Of a DNA stretch of 64,000 nucleotides, positions 25,111 to 34,647 are shown piece by piece. This stretch comes from Methylogaea oryzae (GTDB lineage: Bacteria > Pseudomonadota > Gammaproteobacteria > Methylococcales > Methylococcaceae). The first letter of the stretch is position 1. Every line of letters begins with the position of its first letter. The stretch covers positions 156,001 to 220,000 of the forward strand of contig NZ_AP019782.1 in the NCBI RefSeq assembly GCF_019669985.1, given 5' to 3'. Made by a program: the position numbers and the translations under genes. The notes under the pieces are model-generated. The model did not search any database and had not been told where the DNA came from. It worked only from the letters and a program-made list of their open reading frames with translations.

Positions 25111-27390
25111 ATGATCGACGCCGATTGCCTGGCGGGGCGCCAAGACGAAATCGCTTGGCGGGCCCGGAAGTCGGTGGTGGTCGAACAGATGCTGATCGGT
25201 GCGCCTCTGCTGACGGTTTTAAGTACGCTATGCGACCAAGCGGCCATGCAGGCGCCGGGTTTCGGTTGCTGCGCGCTGGTTTACGATCCCGCTTCGGCTT
25301 GTTTCTTCGATGTCGTCGGCGCCGAGCCCGCGGACATCGCCCTTCTGCGGTCCGCTTTGGCCGCTCACGATTGCGTCGCCCAGTGGCGCATGTGCGCCGA
25401 TCTAACACCTTGCGCCGAGCTGGCTTTCGATCGCCGCGATATCGTCGAATTGGCCGCTTCGGCCCCCGGCGGCGCGGCCCCGCGATGGGCGGTCGCCCCG
25501 GTCTTTAGCGAGCATAATGTTTTTTACGGCGTCCTTGTGCTGCTCGCCGAGCCTGGGGCGTCCGGTTTTGGCGAGCCCGTCCGCGCAGTGTTGCGCGATG
25601 CGTCCGCGCTGGCGTCCATGGCGGTTAAGCACCGGCAAACCTTGGATAAGTTGCGCATCACGGAGATCGTGTTCGACGCCAGCCAGAGCGCGATTATCGT
25701 CACCAACGAAGATAATCGCATCATTTCGGTTAACCCTTCGTTTACCAGGATAACCGGGTATTCCCTTGAGGACGTTTGGTTGAAATCCCCGGCCATTTTG
25801 AGTTCCGGACGGCATACCCGCGCGTTTTACAAGGATATGTGGCAATCCCTGTACGAACACGGCACTTGGCACGGCGAGACGTGCAACAGGAAAAAGAACG
25901 GCGAATTGTATTACGAGTGGCTTACCATCACCGCTCGCAAGGATGGCCAAGGACGCGTGGAAGGGTATGTCGGTATGTTTACCGATATTTCCGACTTGAA
26001 AGACGCGCAGCGGATTATCAGTTATCAAGCCTCCCATGATTCCCTGACCGGCCTGTTGAACCGGCGTTCATGCGAAGAATATATCAATAAAGCGGTTCAG
26101 CAGGCTTATAAGGATGGGCCGCGGTTCGCGATCCTGTTCATCGATCTCGACGATTTTAAATACGTCAACGATACCCTGGGCCATTCCGGCGGAGACCTGC
26201 TGTTGAGGGAGGCGGCGCGGCGCATGCAGCTGTGCACCCGCAAGCTCGCCGCCGATCGTTGCGGCGATGTGTTGGGCCGCTTTGGCGGCGACGAATTCGT
26301 TCTGGTCGCCGGGGGCATGGAGTCGGAAGCGGACGCGGTCAATATCGCGGAGAAAATCATCGCGGATTTAAGCCGCGACTACGACGTCGCCGGCACCGTC
26401 GTGCACGTGTCAGCCAGCATTGGCATCGCGATTTATCCCGACGACGCCGACGACACGAAAACGCTGCTCAATCGCGCCGATCAGGCCATGTACGAAGCGA
26501 AGCGACTGGGACGCAGCCGTTACGTGCGATATTCCCCGTCGATCCACTACGCCGCTCATACTCGCGCGCAGATCAAGGCCGGCTTGAAGCAGGCGCTGCG
26601 GCGGAATCAGTTGTCGGTTTACTACCAGCCGATGGTCGACCTGGCCTCCGGAAGGCCGATCAAAGCGGAGGCTCTAATCCGCTGGCGCCACCCCAAGTTG
26701 GGCTTTGTTAGCCCGGCGGTGTTTATTCCGCTAGCGGAAGAAGCCGGCATGATCGAGGAGATCGGGCTTTGGGTATTGAAAAAGGCGCTGCAGAACTTGA
26801 AGGAGTGGCAGGCGGCGGGACGGCGGGATATAGGGATCAGCATCAATTTGTCGCCCCATCAGCTGGCTGGCCCAAGATTCGCGGATTCCATGCTGAAACT
26901 GATAGCCGACGCCGAAGTGCCGGCCGAGTTTGTCACTTTCGAGATCACCGAAGGGGTTATTATCAGCGACCATACGGATTGCCACAGCAAGCTGAAGCGA
27001 TTAAAGCAACGGGGCGCCACCATTGCGCTGGATGATTTCGGGACCGGGTATTCGTCGCTGAGTTACATTAAAAAATACGACATCGATTACATTAAGATCG
27101 ACAAGGTTTTCGTGGACGGCATCGATACCAACGAGGAAGACCGGGTGTTGGTGGAAACGATGATCGTCATGGCATCCAAGCTTCGCATCAAGGTTGTGGT
27201 GGAAGGCGTTGAAACGGAGTCTCAGCTCAATACCCTGAGGGAGGTCGGCGCTCAGGTGATACAAGGCTACTACTTCAGCAAGGCTTTGCCCCACGAGGAG
27301 TTCAGCGCTTGGCTGCTGGACGGCGCGCGAAGTTCGGGAGACGCGGCCGCGTCAGCCAAAACGCAGCCAGTCGGGACGAAACCACAGTAG
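25111..27390 (+). CDS. GAF-PAS-GGDEF-EAL c-di-GMP signalling protein
   Basis: A 759-residue soluble protein without membrane segments. Residues about 20-175 look like a GAF sensor, 185-310 a PAS domain (NPSFTRITGYSLEDVWLKSPAILSSGRH-type), then GGDEF with intact GGDEF near 392-396 (RFGGDEFVLVAGG) and EAL with KAEALIRWRHP near 520, DDFGTGYSSLSYIKKYDID and VVEGVETESQL. Both catalytic motifs look intact. It begins 66 bp after the LuxR-globin gene on the same strand, so the two may be co-transcribed and functionally linked. Its 3' end overlaps the convergent DsbD-like gene by 39 bp. Confidence 0.92.
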   Translation: MIDADCLAGRQDEIAWRARKSVVVEQMLIGAPLLTVLSTLCDQAAMQAPGFGCCALVYDPASACFFDVVGAEPADIALLRSALAAHDCVAQWRMCADLTPCAELAFDRRDIVELAASAPGGAAPRWAVAPVFSEHNVFYGVLVLLAEPGASGFGEPVRAVLRDASALASMAVKHRQTLDKLRITEIVFDASQSAIIVTNEDNRIISVNPSFTRITGYSLEDVWLKSPAILSSGRHTRAFYKDMWQSLYEHGTWHGETCNRKKNGELYYEWLTITARKDGQGRVEGYVGMFTDISDLKDAQRIISYQASHDSLTGLLNRRSCEEYINKAVQQAYKDGPRFAILFIDLDDFKYVNDTLGHSGGDLLLREAARRMQLCTRKLAADRCGDVLGRFGGDEFVLVAGGMESEADAVNIAEKIIADLSRDYDVAGTVVHVSASIGIAIYPDDADDTKTLLNRADQAMYEAKRLGRSRYVRYSPSIHYAAHTRAQIKAGLKQALRRNQLSVYYQPMVDLASGRPIKAEALIRWRHPKLGFVSPAVFIPLAEEAGMIEEIGLWVLKKALQNLKEWQAAGRRDIGISINLSPHQLAGPRFADSMLKLIADAEVPAEFVTFEITEGVIISDHTDCHSKLKRLKQRGATIALDDFGTGYSSLSYIKKYDIDYIKIDKVFVDGIDTNEEDRVLVETMIVMASKLRIKVVVEGVETESQLNTLREVGAQVIQGYYFSKALPHEEFSAWLLDGARSSGDAAASAKTQPVGTKPQ

Positions 27391-28578
27391 CGTCCCCAGC
27401 AACAGCAGCAGCAAGCCGCCCAACAGGCTGCTCCAGCGGGAGTAGCTCTGGGTTAGCCGGATCCGGTCGAACCCCCACAGCGCCAGGCCGAACACGGCGA
27501 AGTCGTCGGCCATGTAGAACAGAATGTAAATCCCCAGATAAAACTGCGTGGCCCATATCCCCGGCCGGTTGAGCTCGATGATTTTGGTGAAAGTCTGCGG
27601 ATAACCGATGGAGCAGGCGAATTCGGCGACGTTCACGGAAAACGCCAGGGCGACGATGCCCGCGGCGGTGAGCAGGGTGAGGGGCGCGTCCGCCAGTTGC
27701 TTGATGCTCTGCACGGCTAGGCTGCGCTGCTCCAGGCTGGCGATGCGGCAGGCCATCTCCGTGCCTAGCGACTTATACCACTCGTAGAGGAAAAACAGCC
27801 CGCCGCACACGGCCAGGATGCCCACGGCCGGCGTGACGTAGCGGCTCAGGCCGATGAAGTCCCAGACGCGGAACCAGACGTTGAGGATCAGGTAGTACAT
27901 CACCGCTTCGGCCAGTATGAACAAGCCTGCCACCGTCCACATGCGGCGTTTGGAGCCGACCCGCGTCAGCGCCAGCAGGAACGTCACGAGCACCCACATG
28001 GCGCAGGGGTTGAAGCCGTCGAGAAAGCCCAGCACCGAGGCCAGCGCCGGTAGCGGCCAGGCGGCGACATCCACCACGCCCAGCGCCGGCAGCTTTACCA
28101 GCAGCGATGCTTGGTCCGGCGGCGGTTGCGGGGGCGGCGTCGGGGCCGCCGCCGCCAGCAGTGCCGCAAAGCCTTGCACGGGGTTGCCGCGCTGCTCCGC
28201 CACTAGCGCGCGGATGCGCGCGCCGGTGGTTTCGGCGCTGTCGAAGCCCTGCAGCAACTCGCCGCCGACGGCGGTGATGGGCAGGGAGAGGGGCAAGCCG
28301 TAAGTCTGGGTAATGTCCCGAAACAACCGGCCGCCTTCCGCCGTGGCGATGTCGTAAGTCTCTGCGGACACGCCGTTGTCCTCTTCCCGCAGGGTTTGCA
28401 GGAAGGCTTTTTCCGCCTCGCAGTGGCGGCAGCCGCTGCGGACAATGGCCTCTACCGCCACCGTTTGCGCCGCGTGCGCCGCAGGGAAGGGCGGGACCAG
28501 GCAGGCGGCCAGCAGCCAGAGCAACGTCAGGGCGGCTTCCAGGGCGCCGACACCGCTGTGACGTCGCGGCCGGCTCAC
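27352..28578 (-). CDS. Thioredoxin/glutaredoxin-like + DsbD-type membrane protein
   Basis: A protein of about 408 residues with a signal/TM helix, a periplasmic thioredoxin-like domain (about 40-130) bearing CRHC in IVRSGCRHCEAEK, a Pro-rich linker, then about seven TM helices. The membrane part carries two Cys in positions typical of DsbD/CcdA: GFNPCAMW and NVAEFACSIGYPQTF. I infer electron transfer from cytoplasmic thiols across the membrane. The start is uncertain: GTG 28578 has AAGG 8 bp upstream, while TTG 28584 overlaps the stop of the upstream EAL gene; either way the two are translationally coupled. Confidence 0.75.
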   Translation of the reverse strand: MSRPRRHSGVGALEAALTLLWLLAACLVPPFPAAHAAQTVAVEAIVRSGCRHCEAEKAFLQTLREEDNGVSAETYDIATAEGGRLFRDITQTYGLPLSLPITAVGGELLQGFDSAETTGARIRALVAEQRGNPVQGFAALLAAAAPTPPPQPPPDQASLLVKLPALGVVDVAAWPLPALASVLGFLDGFNPCAMWVLVTFLLALTRVGSKRRMWTVAGLFILAEAVMYYLILNVWFRVWDFIGLSRYVTPAVGILAVCGGLFFLYEWYKSLGTEMACRIASLEQRSLAVQSIKQLADAPLTLLTAAGIVALAFSVNVAEFACSIGYPQTFTKIIELNRPGIWATQFYLGIYILFYMADDFAVFGLALWGFDRIRLTQSYSRWSSLLGGLLLLLLGTLLWFRPDWLRFG

Positions 28579-28580
28579 GC

Positions 28581-29768
28581 TCAAAGCCTTTTGCGGATAT
28601 CGTCCAGGGCCAGGGGCTTGCCGAATAGCCAGCCTTGGCCGAAGTCGCAGCGGAGCTGCGTCAGCTTTTGCCGGATCTCCTCATTCTCTATGCCTTCCGC
28701 CACCACGTTCATACCCAGGGAGTGGGCGAGTTCGATGGTTTTGTTGACGATTTCCAAGCTGGGCGCGGTTTGCAGCAGCGGCGTGATGAAGGCGCGGTCG
28801 ATCTTGACCGTGGCGATGGGATAGCGTTGCAGGTAGTCCAGGCCCGAGTAGCCGGTGCCGAAGTCGTCCAGCGCCAGGGTGCCGCCCAGGGCGATGAGGT
28901 TGTTGAGCACTTGGGAGGCGATTTCCGGCCGGCCGATGATGATGGTTTCCGTCAGCTCCATTTTCAGCTCTTCCGCCGTCATGTGATGGCGTTCCAGGAT
29001 CAGCTTGACGTCGTGGACGAAGTGGTCGCCGGTGAGCTGGTTGGCGGACAGGTTGACGCTGACGAAGGGCGAGGAATGATCGGTCGCCTGGCGCAAGACC
29101 GGCCAGTCGCGGCAGGCGCGCTCCAGGGTCCACATGCCGATGGCGCGGATTTGGCCGGTTTGTTCGGCCAGCCAGAGGAAATCCAGCGGCGAGATCATGC
29201 CTTCGCGGGGATGGTTCCAGCGGATCAGGGCTTCGAATCCGGCGACGCGCCCGTCCTGCAGCACGCAGATGGGCTGGTAGTGCATTTCGAACTGGTCGGT
29301 GGTCAACGCGTGGGCGATGTCTTCCGCCAGCGCCAGCTGGCGGGTGGCCGTGGCATGCAGGTGATCCAGCGGGCGCGGGTATTCCAGCAGGGCGTTGCCG
29401 CCGTTTCCCGCGCGGCAGCTCAGGCCGCTTTGGGTGGTGCGGAAACGTTCCAGCACCACCCGCAGCAAATGGCGGATGACCGGGTCGGTTTTTTCCAGCA
29501 GTTCGTCCACCAAGTCGCGGCGGATGGGCACCAGCACCGCCGTTTCCACCGCCCTGACGGTGGCGGTGCGCGGTTGGCGGTCGACCAGGGCCACTTCGCC
29601 GATCAGTTCGCCTTGGCCCAATAGGCTGACGCGTTGCTCTTCGCCGTCCACGGCGATACACACTTCGACGCGGCCTTCCTCGATCAGATAGGCGCAGTCG
29701 CCTTCGTCGCCTTCTTGGAATATGACCGTGCCAACGGAGAATTTCTGTCGGTGAAGTTGCTCGAGCAT
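28581..29768 (-). CDS. Cyclic-nucleotide-binding domain + EAL phosphodiesterase
   Basis: A 395-residue protein. Residues 1-115 form a cNMP-binding/Crp-like effector domain (FQEGDEGDCAYLIEEGRVEV, GELIGEVALVDRQPRTATVRA with the phosphate-binding cassette Arg). Residues about 150-393 form an EAL domain with FEALIRWNHP (E179), SVNLSANQL, LDDFGTGYSGLDYLQRYP and VAEGIENEE. No GGDEF partner domain is present, so it is probably a c-di-GMP phosphodiesterase gated by a cyclic nucleotide (inference). It is the third gene of the yajQ-led operon and overlaps the start region of the DsbD-like gene. Confidence 0.9.
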   Translation of the reverse strand: MLEQLHRQKFSVGTVIFQEGDEGDCAYLIEEGRVEVCIAVDGEEQRVSLLGQGELIGEVALVDRQPRTATVRAVETAVLVPIRRDLVDELLEKTDPVIRHLLRVVLERFRTTQSGLSCRAGNGGNALLEYPRPLDHLHATATRQLALAEDIAHALTTDQFEMHYQPICVLQDGRVAGFEALIRWNHPREGMISPLDFLWLAEQTGQIRAIGMWTLERACRDWPVLRQATDHSSPFVSVNLSANQLTGDHFVHDVKLILERHHMTAEELKMELTETIIIGRPEIASQVLNNLIALGGTLALDDFGTGYSGLDYLQRYPIATVKIDRAFITPLLQTAPSLEIVNKTIELAHSLGMNVVAEGIENEEIRQKLTQLRCDFGQGWLFGKPLALDDIRKRL

Positions 29769-29811
29769 TGGCGGTTGGTCCCTTAGTTGTGTCGCGGCGG
29801 CTGCCGGCGGA

Positions 29812-30840
29812 TTAGAACAAGTCCACGCTGCCTTCCTGAGTGACGACGGCCAATTGGCCTTGTTCTATCAGGTGTTCGTATCGGTGGACTTGGTTCCGGC
29901 CGTTTTTCTTGGAGTAATACAGCGCTTGGTCGGCGTGGTCGATCAGCGTGGTGGGCAGGCCGCCGCCGGTAATGCCGACGCAGCCGCCGCTGACGGTGAC
30001 CTGGCCGACCTGGGGAAAGGCGTAGCGCTCCACGTTTTTGCGAAAACGCTCCAGCGTGTTCATGCAGCTCTCGACGTCGGGCGTTTTTAGCAACGCGACG
30101 AATTCCTCGCCGCCGAAGCGGAACAACAGGTCGTCGTTGCGGAATGTTTGCGTCATGATCCGCGCGAACAGCAGCAGCACTTCGTCGCCGTAGAGGTGGC
30201 CGAAGGTGTCGTTGATGCGCTTGAAGTGGTCGATGTCGAAAATGGCGAGGGTATAGACGCCGGCATCGCCGCGCCGGTGGTGGGCGGACAGCTGCTCGGC
30301 CAGGATGCGGTTGATTTGGTCGTCGAAGGTTTTACGGTTGAGCAGGTTGGTGAGGCGGTCCCGCTGGCTTTCGTTCAGCAGGGCCTGGTAATTTTGGTAG
30401 ATGCGTAAAAACGCGCCGATCAGGCGGTGGTCTTGATCCGATAGTTCCGGATAGTCCACGACCAATACTCCCGACAATTTTTCCCCCGCCCCGATCACCG
30501 GATAAGAGATGCTGACGCTTGCGTCCTTCATCGCCTTGCCGTTTTCCAAATGGCTGCGGAAAACATAGGCCGCATCCCGCAGGGCCAGCGTCAACGGGAT
30601 ATGGCTCGGCGCTTCCGGGGCGGGAGGCTCCTGGTTGGGCGCTTGGGCGTAATGGGAGAGCACCAGGGTGATGCCGTCGCCGCCGACGGGCAGGGCGTAC
30701 AGCGCGATGCGGGTGGCGTTGGTCAGCTCGCGCAAGGTGGCGATCAAGCTGCTTTCCAGCGCCGCCTGGTCCCGTTGTTCGGTAAGGCCGATAATGGATT
30801 CCAGCAGATTCTGGGAGTCCGGCGCGTTGTCGGCAATCAT
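29812..30840 (-). CDS. Diguanylate cyclase with N-terminal sensory (GAF-like) domain
   Basis: A protein of 342 residues from ATG 30840; an ATG at 30873 would add 11 residues, and neither has a strong ribosome site. Residues about 20-160 resemble a GAF-like sensory domain (SSLIATLRELTNATRIALYALPV). The C-terminal GGDEF domain is intact: DRLTNLLNRKTFDDQI, FDIDHFKRINDTFGHLYGDEVL, FRFGGEEFVALL (GGEEF near 243-247) and a final YYSKKNGRNQVH. Predicted to make c-di-GMP in the cytosol. It lies 43 bp upstream of the EAL gene and about 70 bp downstream of yajQ on the same strand. Confidence 0.9.
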   Translation of the reverse strand: MIADNAPDSQNLLESIIGLTEQRDQAALESSLIATLRELTNATRIALYALPVGGDGITLVLSHYAQAPNQEPPAPEAPSHIPLTLALRDAAYVFRSHLENGKAMKDASVSISYPVIGAGEKLSGVLVVDYPELSDQDHRLIGAFLRIYQNYQALLNESQRDRLTNLLNRKTFDDQINRILAEQLSAHHRRGDAGVYTLAIFDIDHFKRINDTFGHLYGDEVLLLFARIMTQTFRNDDLLFRFGGEEFVALLKTPDVESCMNTLERFRKNVERYAFPQVGQVTVSGGCVGITGGGLPTTLIDHADQALYYSKKNGRNQVHRYEHLIEQGQLAVVTQEGSVDLF

Positions 30841-30912
30841 GGTTTCAAGAGCCCCTGGTCCTTGATTCGGCATTGCGGGCGGCCGTTGCGCGGCGCAAGG
30901 CGTCGCGCAGCG

Positions 30913-31395
30913 TCAGTCGCGGAAGTTGTTGAACTGCAACGGCAGATCCCATTTGCCTTGCCGCAGCATGGCGATGGCTTCCTGCAAGTCGTCGCGCTTC
31001 TTGCCGGTGACTCGCACTTTGTCGCCCTGGATGGCGGCTTGCACCTTGAGCTTGCTCTCCTTGATGGCTTTGGTGATCTTTTTCGCCAGTTCCGCCTCGA
31101 TACCCTGGCGCAGGGTGACGGTCTGCCGCGCTTGCTTCAATGCCGTCTGCACGTCGCCGATGTCCAGGCAGGCGATGTCGACGCCGCGTTTGGCCAGTTT
31201 GGTCTGCAGGATGTCCAGCATTTGTTGCAGCTGGAATTCCGTTTCCGCGGACAGTTTGATTTCCGCCTCCTTTTGTTCGTAATGGGCGCCGCTGCCCTTG
31301 AAGTCGAAACGGGTGGAAACCTCCCGGTTGGCTTGGTCCACCGCGTTGGCGGCTTCGTGCAGGTCGATTTCGGAGACGATGTCGAAGGTAGGCAT
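30913..31395 (-). CDS. yajQ: YajQ family nucleotide/c-di-GMP-binding protein
   Basis: A 160-residue YajQ/UPF0234 protein, full length and collinear with the family: [21 protein letters not shown] at the start, [11 protein letters not shown], an internal [56 protein letters not shown] and the terminal [10 protein letters not shown]. Family knowledge: YajQ homologues in Xanthomonas and Pseudomonas bind c-di-GMP and act with transcription factors. Here it is upstream of a c-di-GMP synthase and a phosphodiesterase on the same strand. Confidence 0.95.
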   Translation of the reverse strand: MPTFDIVSEIDLHEAANAVDQANREVSTRFDFKGSGAHYEQKEAEIKLSAETEFQLQQMLDILQTKLAKRGVDIACLDIGDVQTALKQARQTVTLRQGIEAELAKKITKAIKESKLKVQAAIQGDKVRVTGKKRDDLQEAIAMLRQGKWDLPLQFNNFRD

Positions 31396-31555
31396 GGTTG
31401 CGTTGGGTACTCGCCGCTATTGTGACAATATCGTGACCGCATTATGCCGCAAACGGTGTGGAAAATACCACGCCATAGGGGGCGGGCGACGGCCTTGCAA
31501 AATCCCCTCGCAGCCTGGATCATTTAGCCCCTTTCGGCACAGCCCAGGGAACTCC

Positions 31556-32449
31556 ATGAACGCGCCCCACGCCTTGTTTGAATCCGCCCTTTCCAGCCTC
31601 AAGCTGCGCTACCGCGGCAAGGTGCGCGACGTATACGACATCGACGCCGGGCACATGCTCATCGTCACCACCGACCGCATTTCCGCTTTCGACGTGGTGA
31701 TGCCCGACCCCATTCCGGGCAAAGGCCGGGTGCTGACTTCCGTTTCCAATTTCTGGTTTTCCCGTCTCGGCCACGTCATCCCCAACCATTTGGCCGACAT
31801 GCCCCTGGAGCAGGCCGTGCCGGACGCCGCTGACCGCGCCCAGGTGCAAGGCCGCGCCATCGTGGTGAAAAAACTCAAGCCGCTGCCGGTGGAGGCCATC
31901 GTGCGCGGCTATTTGATCGGTTCCGGCTGGAAGGATTACCAGAAAACCGGCGCGGTGTGCGGCATCAAGCTTCCCGAAGGCTTGCGCCAGGCGGAAAAAT
32001 TGCCGCAAGCCATTTATACGCCTTCCACCAAGGCGGAGCTGGGCACCCACGACGAGAACATCGCTTTCGAGAAAACCGTGGAACTGCTGGGCGCGGAACT
32101 GGCGGCCACCGTGCGCGACGTGAGCCTCAAGCTGTACACGGAAGCGGCCGAATATGCCCTCACCCGCGGCATCATCATCGCCGACACCAAGTTCGAATTC
32201 GGCCAGGACGAGGCCGGCAAGCTGTACCTGATCGACGAAGCGCTGACGCCGGACTCCTCCCGCTTCTGGCCGGCGGACCAATACCAAGTGGGCATCAGCC
32301 CGCCCAGTTTCGACAAGCAGTATTTGCGCGACTACCTAGAAACCCTGGACTGGAACAAGCAGGCGCCCGGTCCCCACTTGCCGGAAGCGGTGATGCGGGT
32401 GTCGGCGGAAAAGTATCTGGAAGCCGAACAGCGGCTAACCCAGGGCTGA
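31556..32449 (+). CDS. purC: SAICAR synthase (phosphoribosylaminoimidazole-succinocarboxamide synthase)
   Basis: A 297-residue enzyme of purine biosynthesis that condenses CAIR with aspartate. ATG 31556 has CAGGGA 5 bp upstream; the open frame reaches further back, but that part overlaps divergent yajQ. Conserved blocks are [61 protein letters not shown] and [19 protein letters not shown]. At about 297 residues it is the longer form seen in fungi and some proteobacteria rather than the ~240-residue E. coli type. Confidence 0.96.
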   Translation: MNAPHALFESALSSLKLRYRGKVRDVYDIDAGHMLIVTTDRISAFDVVMPDPIPGKGRVLTSVSNFWFSRLGHVIPNHLADMPLEQAVPDAADRAQVQGRAIVVKKLKPLPVEAIVRGYLIGSGWKDYQKTGAVCGIKLPEGLRQAEKLPQAIYTPSTKAELGTHDENIAFEKTVELLGAELAATVRDVSLKLYTEAAEYALTRGIIIADTKFEFGQDEAGKLYLIDEALTPDSSRFWPADQYQVGISPPSFDKQYLRDYLETLDWNKQAPGPHLPEAVMRVSAEKYLEAEQRLTQG

Positions 32450-32516
32450 TGGCGGTTGGGTTGGGCTGGGCCCTAACCCCGCGAGACGGCGCGGCGATTC
32501 GCTAACGCCGCCCGGT

Positions 32517-33191
32517 TCAAATCAACCCATGCTCGGCGAAGGAAAACGCCTCTCCGTCCCCCACCACGAAATGGTCCAGCACGCGGATGTCCACCAGCCC
32601 CAGGGCTTGCTGCAAGCGGCGGGTGAGCTGGCGGTCGGCGTCGCTGGGCTCGTTGATGCCGGCAGGGTGGTTGTGGGCCAGGATCACCGCCGCCGCATTC
32701 ACCGCCAATGCCTGTTTCACCACCTCGCGGGGATAGACGCTGGCGCCGTCCAGGGTGCCGCGGAACAGCTCCTCGAAGCGGATGACGCGGTGGCGGTTGT
32801 CCAGGAACAGGCAGGCGAATACTTCGTGCGGGTAGCCGCGCAACTGGGCGGCGAGGAAGTCGCGGGTGAGTTCCGGGCTGCTCAGAGCGTCGCCTCGCTG
32901 CAATTCCTCGCGCAAGTGGCGCCGCGCCATTTCCAGCACCGCTTGCAGATGGGCGTATTTGGCCGGCCCCAGGCCGGGGTGGCGGCTGAATTGGGGCAGG
33001 TCGGCGTGCAGCAGCGCCCGCAGGGAGCCGAAGCCGGTCAAGAGATCGCGCGCTAAATCGACGGCGGTTTTGCCCGGCAGCCCGGTACGCAGGAAAATGG
33101 CGAGGAGCTCGGCGTCCGATAGGGCGGCGGGGCCCTTCTGCAGCAGTTTTTCCCGGGGCCGCTCGTCGGCCGGCCAATCGGTGATGGGCAT
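32517..33191 (-). CDS. radC: RadC family JAB/MPN-domain protein
   Basis: A 224-residue protein with the RadC layout: N-terminal UPF0758 segment ([40 protein letters not shown]), an HhH-like stretch ([14 protein letters not shown]) and a C-terminal JAB/MPN domain with the metal site HNHPAG...PSDAD. Historically called a DNA repair protein, but its biochemical role is unsettled. It is transcribed divergently from coaBC, the common gammaproteobacterial arrangement. Confidence 0.93.
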   Translation of the reverse strand: MPITDWPADERPREKLLQKGPAALSDAELLAIFLRTGLPGKTAVDLARDLLTGFGSLRALLHADLPQFSRHPGLGPAKYAHLQAVLEMARRHLREELQRGDALSSPELTRDFLAAQLRGYPHEVFACLFLDNRHRVIRFEELFRGTLDGASVYPREVVKQALAVNAAAVILAHNHPAGINEPSDADRQLTRRLQQALGLVDIRVLDHFVVGDGEAFSFAEHGLI

Positions 33192-33222
33192 GGCGCCTCC
33201 TTGCGTTTACAGTAACCGTGAT

Positions 33223-33276
33223 GCCGCCTTCTCGCTCCCACTTCCGTCGGCGGGAGTGGGGTTGGGTGAGGGCGGC
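33223..33276. repeat. REP-like palindromic element between radC and coaBC
   Basis: An imperfect palindrome whose ends GCCGCC (33223-33228) and GGCGGC (33271-33276) are complementary and whose centre pairs CTCCC (33235-33239) with GGGAG (33252-33256). The strand reading CCCTCACCCAACCCCACTCC resembles a common intergenic repeat in many GC-rich proteobacterial genomes. It occupies most of the 133-bp divergent gap and could form a cruciform or mRNA hairpin. Confidence 0.6.
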
Positions 33277-33324
33277 TAACCGCTATCCTGCAATACAGCT
33301 TAAAACGTTTTCGCGATAGAGCAA

Positions 33325-34539
33325 ATGGCCGATACAGCAAGCCTGCAAGGCAAACACATCCTCCTCGGCGTCACCGGCGGCGTGGCCGCCTACAAGGCCG
33401 CCGAGCTGGCGCGGCAGTTGAAAGGTGCCGGAAGCGACGTGCGGGTGGTCATGAGCCGGGGCGCCGCCGCCTTCATCGCGCCGTTGACCTTCCAGGCCCT
33501 TACCGGCCAGCCGGTGGCCATGGACCTGCTGGACGCCGGACAAGAGTCGGCCATGGGCCATATCGACCTGGCGCGGTGGGCCGACGCCGTCGTCATCGCC
33601 CCGGCCACCGCCCATTGCCTGGCCAAGCTGCGTGCCGGATTGGCCGACGATTTGCTGTCCACCCTGTGCCTGGCGACGGAAGCGCCCATCCTGCTGGCGC
33701 CGGCCATGAACCGCGCCATGTGGGCCAATCCGGCCACCGCCGAAAATGTCGATGTTTTGCGAAAGCGCGGCCTGCGTTTCATCGGACCGGAAGCCGGCGA
33801 GCAGGCTTGCGGCGAAGTGGGGCTGGGCCGCATGAGCGAGCCGGCCGCCGTTGTCGAGGCGCTGGCGGGCCTGTTTCGGCCCGGCTGTCTGGCAGGATTG
33901 TCGGTGCTGGTGTCCGCCGGCCCGACGCGGGAAGCCATCGACCCGGTGCGATTCCTGAGCAACCGCAGCTCCGGCAAGATGGGGTACGCCGTGGCGCGGG
34001 CCGCCGCCGCCGCCGGGGCGCGCGTTACCCTGGTGAGCGGCCCGACGGCCTTGTCGCCGCCGGCCGTGGCCGAGTTTGTCGCGGTGGAAAGCGCGGCGGA
34101 CATGTACCAGGCGGTGATGGCACGCGCCGCCAGCCACGACATCTATATCGGCACGGCGGCGGTGGCTGATTACGCCCCCGAGTACGCCGCCGCCGGCAAG
34201 ATAAAAAAAACCGCCGGTGAATTGACGCTGACCCTGCGCAAAACCCGGGACATCCTCGCCGCCGTCGCCGCCTTGCCCGACAAGCCCTATACCGTCGGCT
34301 TCGCCGCCGAAACCGACGACCTGGAAGGTTATGCCCGAGCCAAGCTGGCCGCCAAAAACCTGGATATGGTGGCGGCCAATTGGGTGGGCGAGGGCAAGGC
34401 GTTCGAACAGGACGACAATGCGCTGGAAGTGTTTTGGCCGGGCGGCCGACGCACGTTGCCCACGGCTTCCAAAGCGGTGCTGGCCGGAAGGCTGATCGAT
34501 TTGATCGCCGAGCGTTATGGCGCGCGCGCCGCCGTCTAG
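33325..34539 (+). CDS. coaBC: Bifunctional phosphopantothenoylcysteine decarboxylase / synthetase
   Basis: A 404-residue CoaBC (Dfp) enzyme of coenzyme A synthesis. The CoaC half (1-185) is a flavoprotein fold: ILLGVTGGVAAYKAAELARQL, MGHIDLARWADAVVIAPATAH with the active-site His, the substrate motif LLAPAMNRAMW, and a flexible flap with Cys (GEQACGEVGLGRM). The CoaB half (190-400) has VSAGPTREAIDPVRFLSNRSSGKMG, a DYAPEYAAAGKIKK block and VGFAAETDDLEGYARAKL. Length and order are normal for the family. Confidence 0.96.
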   Translation: MADTASLQGKHILLGVTGGVAAYKAAELARQLKGAGSDVRVVMSRGAAAFIAPLTFQALTGQPVAMDLLDAGQESAMGHIDLARWADAVVIAPATAHCLAKLRAGLADDLLSTLCLATEAPILLAPAMNRAMWANPATAENVDVLRKRGLRFIGPEAGEQACGEVGLGRMSEPAAVVEALAGLFRPGCLAGLSVLVSAGPTREAIDPVRFLSNRSSGKMGYAVARAAAAAGARVTLVSGPTALSPPAVAEFVAVESAADMYQAVMARAASHDIYIGTAAVADYAPEYAAAGKIKKTAGELTLTLRKTRDILAAVAALPDKPYTVGFAAETDDLEGYARAKLAAKNLDMVAANWVGEGKAFEQDDNALEVFWPGGRRTLPTASKAVLAGRLIDLIAERYGARAAV

Positions 34540-34593
34540 TCCCGGCCGACCGTCCTTGCGTTTGTATCTTTGGCCGGCTTCTCCTACAGTTAG

Positions 34594-34647
34594 TTTTCCG
34601 GGCCTTCGGGTCCGGTAAAACAAAAAGTGTTTTACCTGAGGAGGTGA
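34594..34647 (+). promoter_or_regulatory. Structured 5' leader of the cytochrome c gene (UUCG hairpin, alternative stem)
   Basis: CCGGGCC (34598-34604), a UUCG tetraloop and GGTCCGG (34609-34615) form a strong RNA hairpin that can be extended by TTTT/AAAA. Overlapping it, GTAAAAC (34615-34621) can instead pair with GTTTTAC (34629-34635). The ribosome site GGAGGT (34640-34645) follows immediately, 7 bp before ATG 34653. The two stems compete for 34615-34621. No U-tract follows the first hairpin, so a simple terminator for coaBC is unlikely. Confidence 0.45.

Noticed and set aside
32505..32530. tRNA-like GGTTCAAATC near purC/radC
   Set aside because: There is no acceptor stem, anticodon arm or D arm around it; it is chance sequence at the radC 3' end.
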